Assembly: GCF_014651075.1 (NCBI RefSeq)
Contig: NZ_BMWE01000023.1
Coordinates: forward strand, 1 to 64,000
Reading direction: 5' to 3'
From: Streptomyces djakartensis
Lineage (GTDB): Bacteria > Actinomycetota > Actinomycetes > Streptomycetales > Streptomycetaceae
DNA: 64,000 bases
Positions within the stretch are counted from its first letter, which is position 1. The number at the start of each line of letters is the position of its first letter. A program made the position numbers and the translations under genes. Of this stretch, positions 17,308 through 25,781 are shown piece by piece. The notes under the pieces were generated by a model, which did not search any database, was not told where the DNA came from, and worked only from the letters and a program-made list of their open reading frames with translations.

Positions 17308-17953
17308 CCTCGGTGAGCGCCTGGACCAGGGCGTCGGTCCGCGGGTCGCGGCGGGCGGTCACGCTCAGCATGGCCACGAACTGCTCGACGAGCCAGTCGC
17401 GCAGTTCCTCGGCCGGGGGCTGCTTGTCCTCGTCGAGCCAGATGAGCGACGAGGCCTCGACGGCGGTGATCCACATCCGGACGGTCATGCGCAGGCGGGG
17501 GCCGGGCTCGGTGACCTCGAGGTGCCGGAAGATGTGCTCGGCGGCGGCGCGGCGCACGCCGTCGACTATGGCGGTGGTGCGCGACGTCTCGACGACGCTG
17601 CCGCCCTGGAGGAGGGCGCTGAAGCCGGCGGCGTGCTGGTCGACGAAGGTGAGGTAGCGGTCGAGGGCCCGGGACAGGCGGGGGAGCAGGGGGCCCTCGA
17701 GGGGTTCGTCGAAGCAGTGCCGCAGCTCGTCGGCGGCCGAGCTGAGGGCTGCCTCGTACAGTTGCTGCTTGCCGCCGGGGAAGTACCGGTACACCAACGG
17801 CCGCGACACCCCGGCGGCCTCCGCCACGTCGTCCAGGGACACGTCCTCGGGGGCGCGGTGTGCGAAGAGGTCCAGCGCGGAGGTGAGGAGCTGACTGCGG
17901 CGTTCCTCGACGCTGAGTCGCCGGTAGGCGGGTGTTGGGGCGGATGGCGTCAT
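17300..17953 (-). CDS. TetR-family transcriptional regulator
   Basis: This is a 217-residue repressor-type protein. The N-terminal HTH covers EERRSQLLTSALDLFA and VSLDDVAEAAGVSRPLVYRY. The C-terminal ligand domain is helical. The ATG at 17953 was chosen because it starts right before a proline-rich segment and the usual N-terminal arm. It overlaps the small gene downstream. The diiron oxygenase about 390 bp upstream on the same strand is a plausible target, since a palindrome lies at that promoter. Confidence 0.9.
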   Translation of the reverse strand: MTPSAPTPAYRRLSVEERRSQLLTSALDLFAHRAPEDVSLDDVAEAAGVSRPLVYRYFPGGKQQLYEAALSSAADELRHCFDEPLEGPLLPRLSRALDRYLTFVDQHAAGFSALLQGGSVVETSRTTAIVDGVRRAAAEHIFRHLEVTEPGPRLRMTVRMWITAVEASSLIWLDEDKQPPAEELRDWLVEQFVAMLSVTARRDPRTDALVQALTEDV

Positions 17954-18018
17954 GACCGGCAGCGTAACCGGGCCTTGGGGCCGGGTGTGCGTGCGTGCGT
18001 GCCGCTGGGTGGGGGGTC

Positions 18019-18130
18019 GGGGACGTGTCGGGGGGTGTCCGTCCTCGGAACGGCGCGATGGAGTCGGATACCGAGTGACTGTCCGTTGACGCGCCAACCG
18101 CTGCGGGCGGACACCCCCCGACACGTCCCC
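18019..18130. repeat. Perfect 23-bp inverted repeat with 66-bp spacer
   Basis: Arms at 18019-18041 and 18108-18130 are exact reverse complements, starting GGGGACGTGTCGG and ending CCGACACGTCCCC. They lie in the 390-bp gap between the TetR and diiron genes. Confidence 0.9.
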
Positions 18131-18160
18131 TTCCGTGCGTACGCGGCTGCCGGCCGTCCC

Positions 18161-18217
18161 AGCTGCGGGCAGTCGTGGCCGCCCTAGCTGCGGGCAGTCG
18201 TGCCGCTTGGGCGGCAC
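18161..18217. repeat. Streptomyces-type intergenic repeat with hairpin
   Basis: AGCTGCGGGCAGTCGTG occurs at 18161-18177 and again at 18186-18202. The second copy runs into the hairpin GTGCCGC-TTGG-GCGGCAC (18200-18217). I recall similar AGCTGCGGGCAGTCGTG elements scattered between genes in many Streptomyces genomes. The rest of the 17954-18346 gap shows no gene. Confidence 0.6.
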
Positions 18218-18346
18218 GGGTGGGCGCAGCGGCACCTCGTCGCGCCGAGTTGCGCAACGCCCCGGCCCCAGCACCCACGCCGCGCACCCCGCAACGCCGG
18301 GCTGAGCAACCCCCGGCGTGCTTCAGAGTCGACGGCGGTGATGCCG

Positions 18347-19285
18347 CTATGCCAGCAGCCCCGATGACTTCCACAGTCGCCGCCCGGCACCCCTCAGTAC
18401 TCCGATGTCGTCGAGGAAATCCGTCAGGCGCCTGGAGCCGTTCCGCATGACCTCGCGGCGGTGGCCGCTGGCCCGTACCTGGGCGACGGCCTCACGTTTG
18501 TCCAGGCCGACGTTGGTGTAGACCTCGGGGTTCACGAACGCCACGGAGAAGACCCGGGCGAACTCGCCGGAGGTGATGCGGGTGAACTCCTGGGACCACC
18601 GGGGGGCCGTCACCATCTGGCGGCGCAGTTCCTCGCGGGCGTAGCGCACGTGACGGGCCTCCTCGATGACGTGGATGCGGGTGACGCCCCGGATGAGGGG
18701 CTGGACCCGCTCGTCGGGGAACGTCAGGCGCTGCATCCAGTCGAGGACCTCCTCCCCGAGCAGGGTGGCCGTGAAGGAACCGGGCGTGGTGGAGATGGTC
18801 TTGAAGAGGCGGCCGAGACGGTGGTGGACGCGGCTGACCGGGTACCAGGGCGTGCCGCCGTGGGATATCAGCCGGGCGAACATCTTGGAGTGGCGGCACT
18901 CGTCCTCGATCTCGGTGAGCGCGTAGCGGACGTGGGCGCTCGTCGCCGCCTTGTCGTAGACGTGCCGGACCAGCAGCTGCATGAGGATGATCTCGAACCA
19001 GATGCCGAGGGAGGCCAGGGCCGCCGCCTCGTGCCGGGAGAGGATGATGCGCTGCTCCTCGCTCATCCGCTTCCAGAGCGGGGTGTCGTAGAGCGACACC
19101 AGCTCCGGGGGCCAGAACCACTTGCCCTCCTCGAAGGGCGCGTCCCAGTCCAGTTCCCGGTCCGGGTCGAAGGAGTGCCTGGCGGAGGAGTCGAGCAGCC
19201 GCTGGGCCACCTGTTCCCGGTCCTTGAGCAGGCCCAGGGCATCGCGCAGGCCGTCCAGCGCGTCGGCTTGTGTCGGGGTCGTCAT
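18347..19285 (-). CDS. AurF-like diiron oxygenase
   Basis: This is a 312-residue non-haem diiron protein of the p-aminobenzoate N-oxygenase (AurF) family. Candidate metal ligands fit the AurF spacing: Glu98, Glu129 and His132 (EDECRH), Glu178, His205, Glu209 and His212 (HVIEEARH). The ATG at 19285 follows GAGGTGGG. Such enzymes oxidise amines or other small molecules; no biosynthetic genes are adjacent, so the substrate is unknown. A palindrome in its promoter suggests TetR control. Confidence 0.87.
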   Translation of the reverse strand: MTTPTQADALDGLRDALGLLKDREQVAQRLLDSSARHSFDPDRELDWDAPFEEGKWFWPPELVSLYDTPLWKRMSEEQRIILSRHEAAALASLGIWFEIILMQLLVRHVYDKAATSAHVRYALTEIEDECRHSKMFARLISHGGTPWYPVSRVHHRLGRLFKTISTTPGSFTATLLGEEVLDWMQRLTFPDERVQPLIRGVTRIHVIEEARHVRYAREELRRQMVTAPRWSQEFTRITSGEFARVFSVAFVNPEVYTNVGLDKREAVAQVRASGHRREVMRNGSRRLTDFLDDIGVLRGAGRRLWKSSGLLA

Positions 19286-19331
19286 GGCTGCCCACCTCGT
19301 TGTGCACACGTCATCGCCCCCTTATGAGACT

Positions 19332-19345
19332 GCTTGTCAGCAAGC
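19332..19345. promoter_or_regulatory. Putative TetR operator at the diiron gene promoter
   Basis: The palindrome GCTTG-TCAG-CAAGC lies about 50 bp before the diiron start codon. On the minus strand it sits between TTGACG (-35-like, 19352-19347) and CTCATA (-10-like) spaced about 18 bp, the classic position for repression. Confidence 0.5.
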
Positions 19346-19449
19346 CCGTCAAGCCTCCGCGCGGGACTCTCTGCGGGGCCGGCGTCTTCCACGGCAGGAT
19401 CGGGCCGACGGGTTCCGCTCCCCGCCGGCACCGACATCGGCCGCCGCCG

Positions 19450-19959
19450 CTACACCGAACAGCCCAGCCCCTCCGGCACCTCGCCGAGCAGCGGCGTCGC
19501 CCCCTGGGGCGGGAACGAGGTGCGCAGGGTGAAGGCGTACGGGGTCGGGCCGTGGGCGCGCAGGTGGAGCAGCCGGGATTCCGCTTCGGCGACCGTGGGG
19601 CGGTGGCCCGCCGGGACCCACCAGAGGGTGGCCATGGCCTCCTGGACGCGCTCGAACCACTCACGGCGGCGGGCGAGCATCTCCCGGTGCCTGCCCTGGT
19701 ACATGAACGCGGTCAGGGCGTCGGTGTCACGCCACACCGACATGTTGATGATGAGCCAGGAGTCACCGAAGACCGAGATGTCCGTGGCGTCACCGTTGTC
19801 GTCCTGCAGGCGCCAGACGAAGCCGTCGGCCGCGTCGGCGTCCGCGTTCACCGGGTCGAGGCTGTCGACGAAGTCCTTCAGCAGCGGGGTGTCCAGCGGG
19901 GCCTTGAGGCGGGCGATGTTGACCTGGGCGAGTTCGTACGCGGTGGCGGTCTGAGTCAT
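19450..19959 (-). CDS. DUF3291 protein
   Basis: This is a 169-residue member of the DUF3291 group, related in fold to antibiotic-biosynthesis monooxygenase (dimeric alpha/beta barrel) proteins. Visible features are the N-terminal YELAQVNIARLKAPLDTP, the central WLIINMSVWRDTDALTAF and the WWVPAGHRPTVAEAESRL segment typical of the family. The function is unknown. It lies upstream of the diiron gene on the same strand but is separated by about 165 bp containing that gene's own promoter. Confidence 0.82.
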   Translation of the reverse strand: MTQTATAYELAQVNIARLKAPLDTPLLKDFVDSLDPVNADADAADGFVWRLQDDNGDATDISVFGDSWLIINMSVWRDTDALTAFMYQGRHREMLARRREWFERVQEAMATLWWVPAGHRPTVAEAESRLLHLRAHGPTPYAFTLRTSFPPQGATPLLGEVPEGLGCSV

Positions 19960-20003
19960 GACCGAACGTTAGGTCGGGAGTTCGCTGTCGTGGTAGGCCC
20001 GTC

Positions 20004-21479
20004 TCACTGACTGGGCGTCCGTTCCCGGGAGTTGAGTACCGCCTTCATCACCGCTCGCGCGATCGGCGCCGCGTCGCCGCCGCTGATGTGTCCGCGGTCC
20101 GACCGCGCGTCCTCCAGGACCACGGCGACCGCCACCCGCGGGGCGGGCTCGTGGTCGCCCTGCGCCCAGGAGACGAACCAGGCGTACGGCGTTCCGGAGT
20201 TGCCGAGGCCGTGCTGGGCCGTGCCGGTCTTGCCTCCCACCTTGGCGCCGCGGATCGCCGCTTTGCGTCCCGTGCCGTTCCTGACCGCGTCCCGCATCAG
20301 TGCCCGCAGCCGTACGGCCGTCGAGGGGGACATCGCCTGGCGGGCCGGGCGTGAACCGGCTGCCGCGAGGGTGCTGCCGCCCGGCCGGGTCGTCCGCTCC
20401 ACCAGATAGGGCTCGCGCACCTGACCGCCGTCCGCGACGGCCGCCGCGACCATCGCCATCTGCAGTGGCGTGGCGCGTGTGTTGTACTGGCCGATCGACG
20501 ACAGGGCGAGCTGGGCCAGGTCGAGCGATGTGTCGAAGGTGGACCGGGCCACCGGGAAAGGGATGTGCGTCCCGCCGTTGTCGAAGCCGAAGGCGCGTGC
20601 CGTCCGCGTCATGTCCCGCGCGCCCACGTCCACGCCGAGCTTCGCGAACACCGTGTTGCAGGAGAACGTGAAGGCCTCGCGAAGCGAGGCGTCCGCGCAG
20701 CCCTTTGACTCGTTCACCAGCCGTGTCCTCGTTCCGGGCAGCGTGTAGGGGTCCGGGGAGTCGGTCGGCGCGTCCAGGTTCCTGACCACGCCGGCGTCCA
20801 GCGCGGCTGCCGCGGTGACGATCTTGAAGGTGGAGCCCGGTGGATACGTCTGCCGTACCGCCCGGTTCAGCATCGGACGGTCCGGGTCGGCGGTCAGCCG
20901 CGCCCACGCCCTGGACGCCGCGGTCCCGTTGCCGGACAGCGGCTGGGGGTCGTAGGACGGGGCGGAGAACAGGGCCAGGATCCGGCCGGTCGACGGCTCA
21001 AGCGCCGCCAGCGCGCCCTTGCGCCCGGCCAGCCCCCGGTACGCCGCCCGTTGCGCGGCCGGGTCGAGGGTCGTCACGACGTCGCCGCCCCGGTACGGCG
21101 CCCGGGCGAAGTCGCTCCACAGCGGGAACGGCGCCAGCATCGGGTGCGTGCCGGACAGTACGGCGTCCTCGGCGTCCTCCAGGAGCGTCGTCCCGTACAG
21201 CTGGGAGGCGAAGCCGGTGACCGGCGCGTACAACGGGCCGTTCGCGTAGGTCCGTTCGTAGCGGAGGTGCTCGCGGGTGTCCTCCGAGCCGGTGACGGCC
21301 CGGCCGCCGACCAGGATGTCGCCGCGCGGCTGCGCGTACCGGGCGATGTCCGGCCGCCGGTTGGCGGGGTTGCCCTCGTACGCCGGGGCCCGCACGACCT
21401 GGACGAGGGCGGCGTTCAGCAACAGGGCCGCCAGCAGCAGGGCGCAGAAGAACCCGGCGTGCCGGATGTGCCGCGTCAC
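20004..21479 (-). CDS. Class B penicillin-binding protein (transpeptidase)
   Basis: This 491-residue membrane-anchored transpeptidase cross-links peptidoglycan. One N-terminal membrane segment is followed by a dimerisation region (QPRGDILVGG) and the catalytic domain with all three motifs: STFK near 213, SCN near 272 and KTGTAQ near 413. The GTG at 21479 overlaps the stop of the ftsW/rodA-type gene (GTGA), so glycosyltransferase and transpeptidase are made together as a SEDS-bPBP pair. This pair is additional to the division and pknB-locus pairs usual in Streptomyces. Confidence 0.93.
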   Translation of the reverse strand: MTRHIRHAGFFCALLLAALLLNAALVQVVRAPAYEGNPANRRPDIARYAQPRGDILVGGRAVTGSEDTREHLRYERTYANGPLYAPVTGFASQLYGTTLLEDAEDAVLSGTHPMLAPFPLWSDFARAPYRGGDVVTTLDPAAQRAAYRGLAGRKGALAALEPSTGRILALFSAPSYDPQPLSGNGTAASRAWARLTADPDRPMLNRAVRQTYPPGSTFKIVTAAAALDAGVVRNLDAPTDSPDPYTLPGTRTRLVNESKGCADASLREAFTFSCNTVFAKLGVDVGARDMTRTARAFGFDNGGTHIPFPVARSTFDTSLDLAQLALSSIGQYNTRATPLQMAMVAAAVADGGQVREPYLVERTTRPGGSTLAAAGSRPARQAMSPSTAVRLRALMRDAVRNGTGRKAAIRGAKVGGKTGTAQHGLGNSGTPYAWFVSWAQGDHEPAPRVAVAVVLEDARSDRGHISGGDAAPIARAVMKAVLNSRERTPSQ

Positions 21480-22840
21480 CGGGCGTCCTGCCCGTCGTGC
21501 TGACGGCGCGCCGAGTCGCTCACCCGGACCAGCAGCGCCACGATCGCCCAGTTGGTGACCACCGAGGAGCCGCCCTGCGCCAGGAACGGCATCGCCATGC
21601 CGGTCAGCGGGATCAGGCCGGTCACGCCACCCGCGATCACGAACACCTGGAGCGACACGAGTGAGGCGAGGCCGACCGCGAGCAGCCGGCCGAAGGGCTC
21701 GCGCAGCGCCAGGCCCGCCCGGAAGCCGCGCTCCACCAGCAGGCCGTAGAGGAGGAAGATCGCGGACAGGCCGGCGAAGCCGAGTTCCTCGCCCGCCGTG
21801 GCCAGGATGAAGTCCGACTTCACGGCGAAGCCGATGAGGACCGAGTGGCCGAGCCCCAGGCCGGTGCCGAGGACGCCGCCCTCCGCGAAGGCGAACAGTG
21901 ACTGCGCGAGCTGGTTCGCGCCCTCGCCCGCCTCGATGGAGCTGAACGGGTGCCGCCACGTCTCGATCCTGCTGTGCACGTGCGGCTCCAGCCGGCCCAC
22001 GGCGACCGCCCCCAGCGCGGCGAGCAGCAGGCCGACGGCGATCCAGCCGGTGCGGCCGGTCGCGACGTAGAGGAGAACCACGAACAGCCCGAAGAAGAGC
22101 AGCGACGTGCCGAGGTCGCGTTCCAGCACCAGGACGCAGACGCTCACCAGCCAGACGGCGACGATCGGGCCCAGGACCCGGCCGGTGGGCAGCTGGAGCT
22201 TCCAGACGCGGCGGCCGGTGTAGGCCAGCGCGCTGCGGTTCGCGGCCAGGTACGCGGCGAAGAACACCGCCAGCAGCACCTTCGCGAACTCGCCCGGCTG
22301 GATGGAGAATCCGGCGATCCGGATCCAGATGCGGGCGCCGTTCACCGCCGGGAACAGGATCGGAAGGGTGAGCAGCGCGAGCGCGGCGACGACGCAGACG
22401 TACGCGTAGCGCTGGAGCACCCGGTGGTCGCGCAGCAGCAGGACGACCAGGATGAACAGGGCCACGCCCAGTGTCGACCAGATCAGTTGGGCCGGTGCCG
22501 CCCGGTCGCCCGGGGTCTCCAGGTCGAGCCGGTAGATGAGCACCAGGCCGACTCCGTTGAGCAGCACGCCGATGGGCAGCGGCAGGGGGTCCGCGTACGG
22601 CGCCCGCAGGCGCACCGCCAGATGGGCCAGCAGGGCGAGCACGCCGAGCCCGGCGCCGTAGCCCGCGGCGCCGGGCGGGAGAGTGCCGTGCTGGGCGAGG
22701 CCGACGGCGCAGTAGCCGTACACGGACAGCAGTACGGCCAGGACGATGAGGGCGAGTTCGACGCCGCGGCGCCGGGGGAGGTGGCGGGCGGCGGGTGCGG
22801 GCGGGTCCGCCGTCGCCACGGTGATTCCGGCGTTACTCAT
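21476..22840 (-). CDS. FtsW/RodA/SpoVE (SEDS) glycosyltransferase
   Basis: This is a 454-residue polytopic protein with about ten membrane segments, polymerising glycan strands from lipid II. Family signatures are GARIWIRIAGFSIQPGEFAK, RDLGTSLLFFG and the C-terminal PLTGMAMPFLAQGGSSVVTN. It overlaps the downstream PBP gene by 4 bp. A cytoplasmic Pro/Ala-rich start precedes the first membrane helix. Its exact role (sporulation, septation or tip growth) cannot be told from sequence. Confidence 0.95.
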   Translation of the reverse strand: MSNAGITVATADPPAPAARHLPRRRGVELALIVLAVLLSVYGYCAVGLAQHGTLPPGAAGYGAGLGVLALLAHLAVRLRAPYADPLPLPIGVLLNGVGLVLIYRLDLETPGDRAAPAQLIWSTLGVALFILVVLLLRDHRVLQRYAYVCVVAALALLTLPILFPAVNGARIWIRIAGFSIQPGEFAKVLLAVFFAAYLAANRSALAYTGRRVWKLQLPTGRVLGPIVAVWLVSVCVLVLERDLGTSLLFFGLFVVLLYVATGRTGWIAVGLLLAALGAVAVGRLEPHVHSRIETWRHPFSSIEAGEGANQLAQSLFAFAEGGVLGTGLGLGHSVLIGFAVKSDFILATAGEELGFAGLSAIFLLYGLLVERGFRAGLALREPFGRLLAVGLASLVSLQVFVIAGGVTGLIPLTGMAMPFLAQGGSSVVTNWAIVALLVRVSDSARRQHDGQDAR

Positions 22841-22950
22841 GTCCGGAATCTACCTAAACGGGATGTGTGGGGTGCTGTGGTCCGCCCGAGTGTCAGCACC
22901 GGCGTGGTGTGCGGTCGACGGGCCCGGGGGCCTGGCTGGGGCGCTGGGGC

Positions 22951-24204
22951 CTATTGCGCCGTCAGCCTCAGCGTGGCCACGGCCCCACCGTCCGCCGCGT
23001 TCGCGAACTCCAGCCGCGCCCCCAGCACCTCCGCCTGCCCCGCCGCGATGGTCAGCCCCAGCCCATGCCCCTTCGCGCCCCCCTCCGTGCGGAACCGCTG
23101 CGGCCCGTGCGCCACGAGGTACTCCGGGAAACCGTCCCCGTGATCGCGAACGGTGACCACCGGCCCGTCCACGGTCAGCACGACCGGGCCCCGCCCGTGC
23201 CGGTGCGCGTTCACCACGAGGTTCCCCAGCACCCGCTCCAGCCGCCGCCGGTCCGTCTCCACACGCACATCCTGTACCACCCTGACCTCCGTGCCGCTCC
23301 CTGTACCCCGCACCACCCGTTCGGCCAGCGGCCCCAGCTGCTCGGTGTCCAGCTCGAGCCGCTCCCGGCCGGTGTCCAGCCGGGAGATCTCGAGCAGGTC
23401 CTCCGTGAGGGTGCGCAGCGCCGCGACCCGGTCCCGCACCAGCTCCGTCGGGCGGCCCGGCGGCAGCAGCTCGGCCGCCGCGTGCAGCCCGGTCAGGGGG
23501 GTGCGCAGCTCGTGCGCCACGTCCGCCGTGAACCGCTGCTCGGCGAGCAGCTTGCTCTGCAACGACGACGCCATGGAGTCCAGCGCCGACGCGACCGCGG
23601 CCACCTCGTCCTGGGGGCGCGAGGGGTCCTTCGCGCGCCGCCGCGCACCCGGGTCGTTCACGCGTGCGTCCAGGTCGCCCGCGCTGATCCGCCGGGCCAC
23701 CCGCGCCGTGCCGTGCAGCCGTCGCGTCACCCGTGTCACCGCGAACGCGCCGACCAGCAGCGTCGCCCCGATCGCCAGCCCCGACGACCAGAGGATCGCC
23801 CGGTCCAGGCCCTCGATGGTGCGCGCCTGCTGGGAGTAGTCGACCGCCACCGCCAGTGCCCGTCGGCCGTCGGCGGGGCCGGCCGCCCACATGGTGGGGC
23901 GTCCGGCGAGGTCGGCGACCATGGTGCCGCGCTTCCCGGCGACCGCCATCTCCCGCAGCTGCCGGGGCAGGCCCGGGGGGTCCAGACCGGCACTGAGCCT
24001 GAGCGGATCCCCGGCCTCGTACCGCTCCGTCGCCGTCGCCAGCCGTTGCAGCGCCTGGTCGCGTGCCTGGTCGACGGTCTGGTTCGTCACCTGCACATGC
24101 ACCAGGACGCCGAGCAGCGCGGCCAGGGCGCAGCACATCACCGTGATGAACGCGGCGGCCTTCACGGCGAGCGTCCCCGACCACCGGGGGAGGGAGGGTC
24201 TCAT
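22951..24204 (-). CDS. Sensor histidine kinase (CseC-like, no adjacent regulator)
   Basis: This is a 417-residue membrane kinase. One membrane segment lies at about 14-36, a periplasmic region of roughly 110 residues follows, then a second segment, a HAMP domain (RVARRISAGDLDARV), the phosphoacceptor ADVAHELRTPL, an N-box (VLGNLVVNAHRHG) and a GHGLGLTIA G-box. The ATG at 24204 overlaps the end of the lipoprotein gene by 4 bp. No response-regulator gene lies on either side. Lipoprotein plus kinase resembles cseA and cseC of the sigma-E envelope-stress system, from which cseB and sigE are missing here. Confidence 0.9.
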   Translation of the reverse strand: MRPSLPRWSGTLAVKAAAFITVMCCALAALLGVLVHVQVTNQTVDQARDQALQRLATATERYEAGDPLRLSAGLDPPGLPRQLREMAVAGKRGTMVADLAGRPTMWAAGPADGRRALAVAVDYSQQARTIEGLDRAILWSSGLAIGATLLVGAFAVTRVTRRLHGTARVARRISAGDLDARVNDPGARRRAKDPSRPQDEVAAVASALDSMASSLQSKLLAEQRFTADVAHELRTPLTGLHAAAELLPPGRPTELVRDRVAALRTLTEDLLEISRLDTGRERLELDTEQLGPLAERVVRGTGSGTEVRVVQDVRVETDRRRLERVLGNLVVNAHRHGRGPVVLTVDGPVVTVRDHGDGFPEYLVAHGPQRFRTEGGAKGHGLGLTIAAGQAEVLGARLEFANAADGGAVATLRLTAQ

Positions 24205-24971
24205 CCGGTGCCCGCCGAGGGGGAGACGGATGGGGCGACGGACGGGGAGGGCGAGCCGGAGGGGCGGCGGGAGTGGTGCCGCGGGCCGGTGGGCAGCATC
24301 TCGTCGTGGGTGAGGAGCATGGCCCGCTGGTCGGGGTCCCAGGTCCACTGCAGGCGGTACTCGTACCCCGCGACCTCCGAGGGCGAGCGGATGACGAGGG
24401 AGCGTCCGGCCAGCTCGACGCCGCTCAGCGCGTCCTCCCAGGCCATGACCTGCGTGAGCCGGTGTTTCTCGACGGTGTAGACGCGCACGGCGGTGGTCTT
24501 GCCGGGCAGCAGCGGGAAGCCGAGGGCCAGGTCGTCGCGCCCGTCGCCGGTCAGGTCCCGGTAGTACGGCCTGAGGACCGGGCACCGTCCGTGTCCGGGC
24601 CCCTTGCCGCAGTCGGCCACCCGCCGGGCCGTGTCGCGGTAGGGCGCCTTGTCACCCTCGTAGTCACCCGGATGCGCGGCGATCTCGGCCCGGACGATGC
24701 CGACCGGGTCCACGCCGCGGATGTCGTCGTCGCGGGGGACGGTGACGCCCTTGACCACCTCGGTGTTCACCTCGCCGATCTCGAAGGCGGGACTGGACGC
24801 CGGTGTGAGTTCCGGCCAGAGCCGGGCCGGACCGATCGCCGTAGGCGTGGCGCCGGCGCCCTCCAGCCCACCGGCGTCACCGCAGCCGGCGGCGGAGCCC
24901 AGCAGGAGGGCGAGCGCTGCGGTGCGGCGGGCGGCTCTTCCGAGGCGGCTTCGGGGGCGGCGGGCGGGCAC
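24201..24971 (-). CDS. Lipoprotein (CseA-like)
   Basis: The 256-residue protein has a basic N-terminus, a hydrophobic stretch and a lipobox ending SAAGC, with Cys30 as the lipid-bearing residue. It therefore sits on the outer face of the membrane. The mature part contains RDLTGDGRDDLALGFPL, a calcium-loop/FG-GAP-like segment, and a Pro/Ser-rich tail. The GTG start is preceded by CAGGAG. It overlaps the kinase gene by 4 bp. A CseA-like role (tuning the kinase) is inferred from arrangement, not from close identity. Confidence 0.75.
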   Translation of the reverse strand: MPARRPRSRLGRAARRTAALALLLGSAAGCGDAGGLEGAGATPTAIGPARLWPELTPASSPAFEIGEVNTEVVKGVTVPRDDDIRGVDPVGIVRAEIAAHPGDYEGDKAPYRDTARRVADCGKGPGHGRCPVLRPYYRDLTGDGRDDLALGFPLLPGKTTAVRVYTVEKHRLTQVMAWEDALSGVELAGRSLVIRSPSEVAGYEYRLQWTWDPDQRAMLLTHDEMLPTGPRHHSRRPSGSPSPSVAPSVSPSAGTG

Positions 24972-25062
24972 TGGACTCCTGCTGTTCGAGGATGATCACG
25001 CCTCTCGGGCCGAGCGGCGGCCCCGCCCACCTTATTCGCGGGGAAATCCCATTTGCGCACGA

Positions 25063-25176
25063 GGGAGCCCTTCGCCTTCACGCGGGAGGGAGCCGGTCGC
25101 CCATGCGGGCCGGGGAGCCCGTCGCCTTCACGTGTGAGGGAGCCCGTCGCCTTCACGCGGAGGGAGCCCGTCGCCG
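25063..25176. repeat. 25-bp minisatellite
   Basis: About 4.6 units of GGGAGCCCGTCGCCTTCACG plus a variable end, beginning near 25063, 25088, 25113, 25138 and 25162. The array sits just beyond the 3' end of the phosphatase gene and shows no spacer structure. Confidence 0.85.
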
Positions 25177-25178
25177 CG

Positions 25179-25763
25179 CTACTCGGTGAGCTCCTCCAGC
25201 AGCCGGGCGGTGGTCAGCCCGGCCCGCAGGTACTCGACGAACAGCTCGTTGTGCAGCGCCCAGGGCGAGCGGCGGGCCCGGATCAGCCGGATCGCCTCGT
25301 CGGCGGAGCTGCCCAGGCGGACCAGCGCGTGCGCGACGACGAGACCGGAGCGGTTGTACCCGTGGTAACAGCGGACGAGGACCTTGCGGTCCTCCTCCAG
25401 CGCCTCGCACGCGGCCTCGGCCAGCCGGATCACCCCGGCGAGCTGCGTCCCGTCGAGCGGCCCGTCGGGAATGGGCCACACGTGGTGCGCGACGCCCGGG
25501 TCGGGCCCGTGGCCGGGCAGCCGCAGCAGCGTCTGCACGAGATCGAACTCGTCCCGTACGACAGCGAACGCCAGGTGGCCCAGGGTGGCCGTGTACTCGT
25601 GGCCGCCCATCCAGAGCCCGGGGACGACCTCGTTCCACGGGTTCTCCGGAGCCGGCACATCGGGTTTCCTGCGGGTACGCAACGGCGCCTCCCCACCATC
25701 ACCGCCCAACTCCTTCCAAAGGTAGCCGGGTTCTTGCCCCCGCAGCACCCCGCCTGTTCCCAT
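25179..25763 (-). CDS. Dual-specificity/tyrosine phosphatase family protein
   Basis: This is a 194-residue cysteine phosphatase. The active-site loop VRCYHGYNRSGLVVAHAL gives the CX5R signature with catalytic Cys and Arg. An acidic residue in the upstream loop (WPIPDGPLDG) fits the general-acid position. The ATG at 25763 has no good ribosome site, so the true start may lie up to 20 codons inside. The gene diverges from the NERD-domain gene with 18 bp between start codons. The substrate is unknown. Confidence 0.8.
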   Translation of the reverse strand: MGTGGVLRGQEPGYLWKELGGDGGEAPLRTRRKPDVPAPENPWNEVVPGLWMGGHEYTATLGHLAFAVVRDEFDLVQTLLRLPGHGPDPGVAHHVWPIPDGPLDGTQLAGVIRLAEAACEALEEDRKVLVRCYHGYNRSGLVVAHALVRLGSSADEAIRLIRARRSPWALHNELFVEYLRAGLTTARLLEELTE

Positions 25764-25781
25764 GGACTGGGGTGATGGTGC

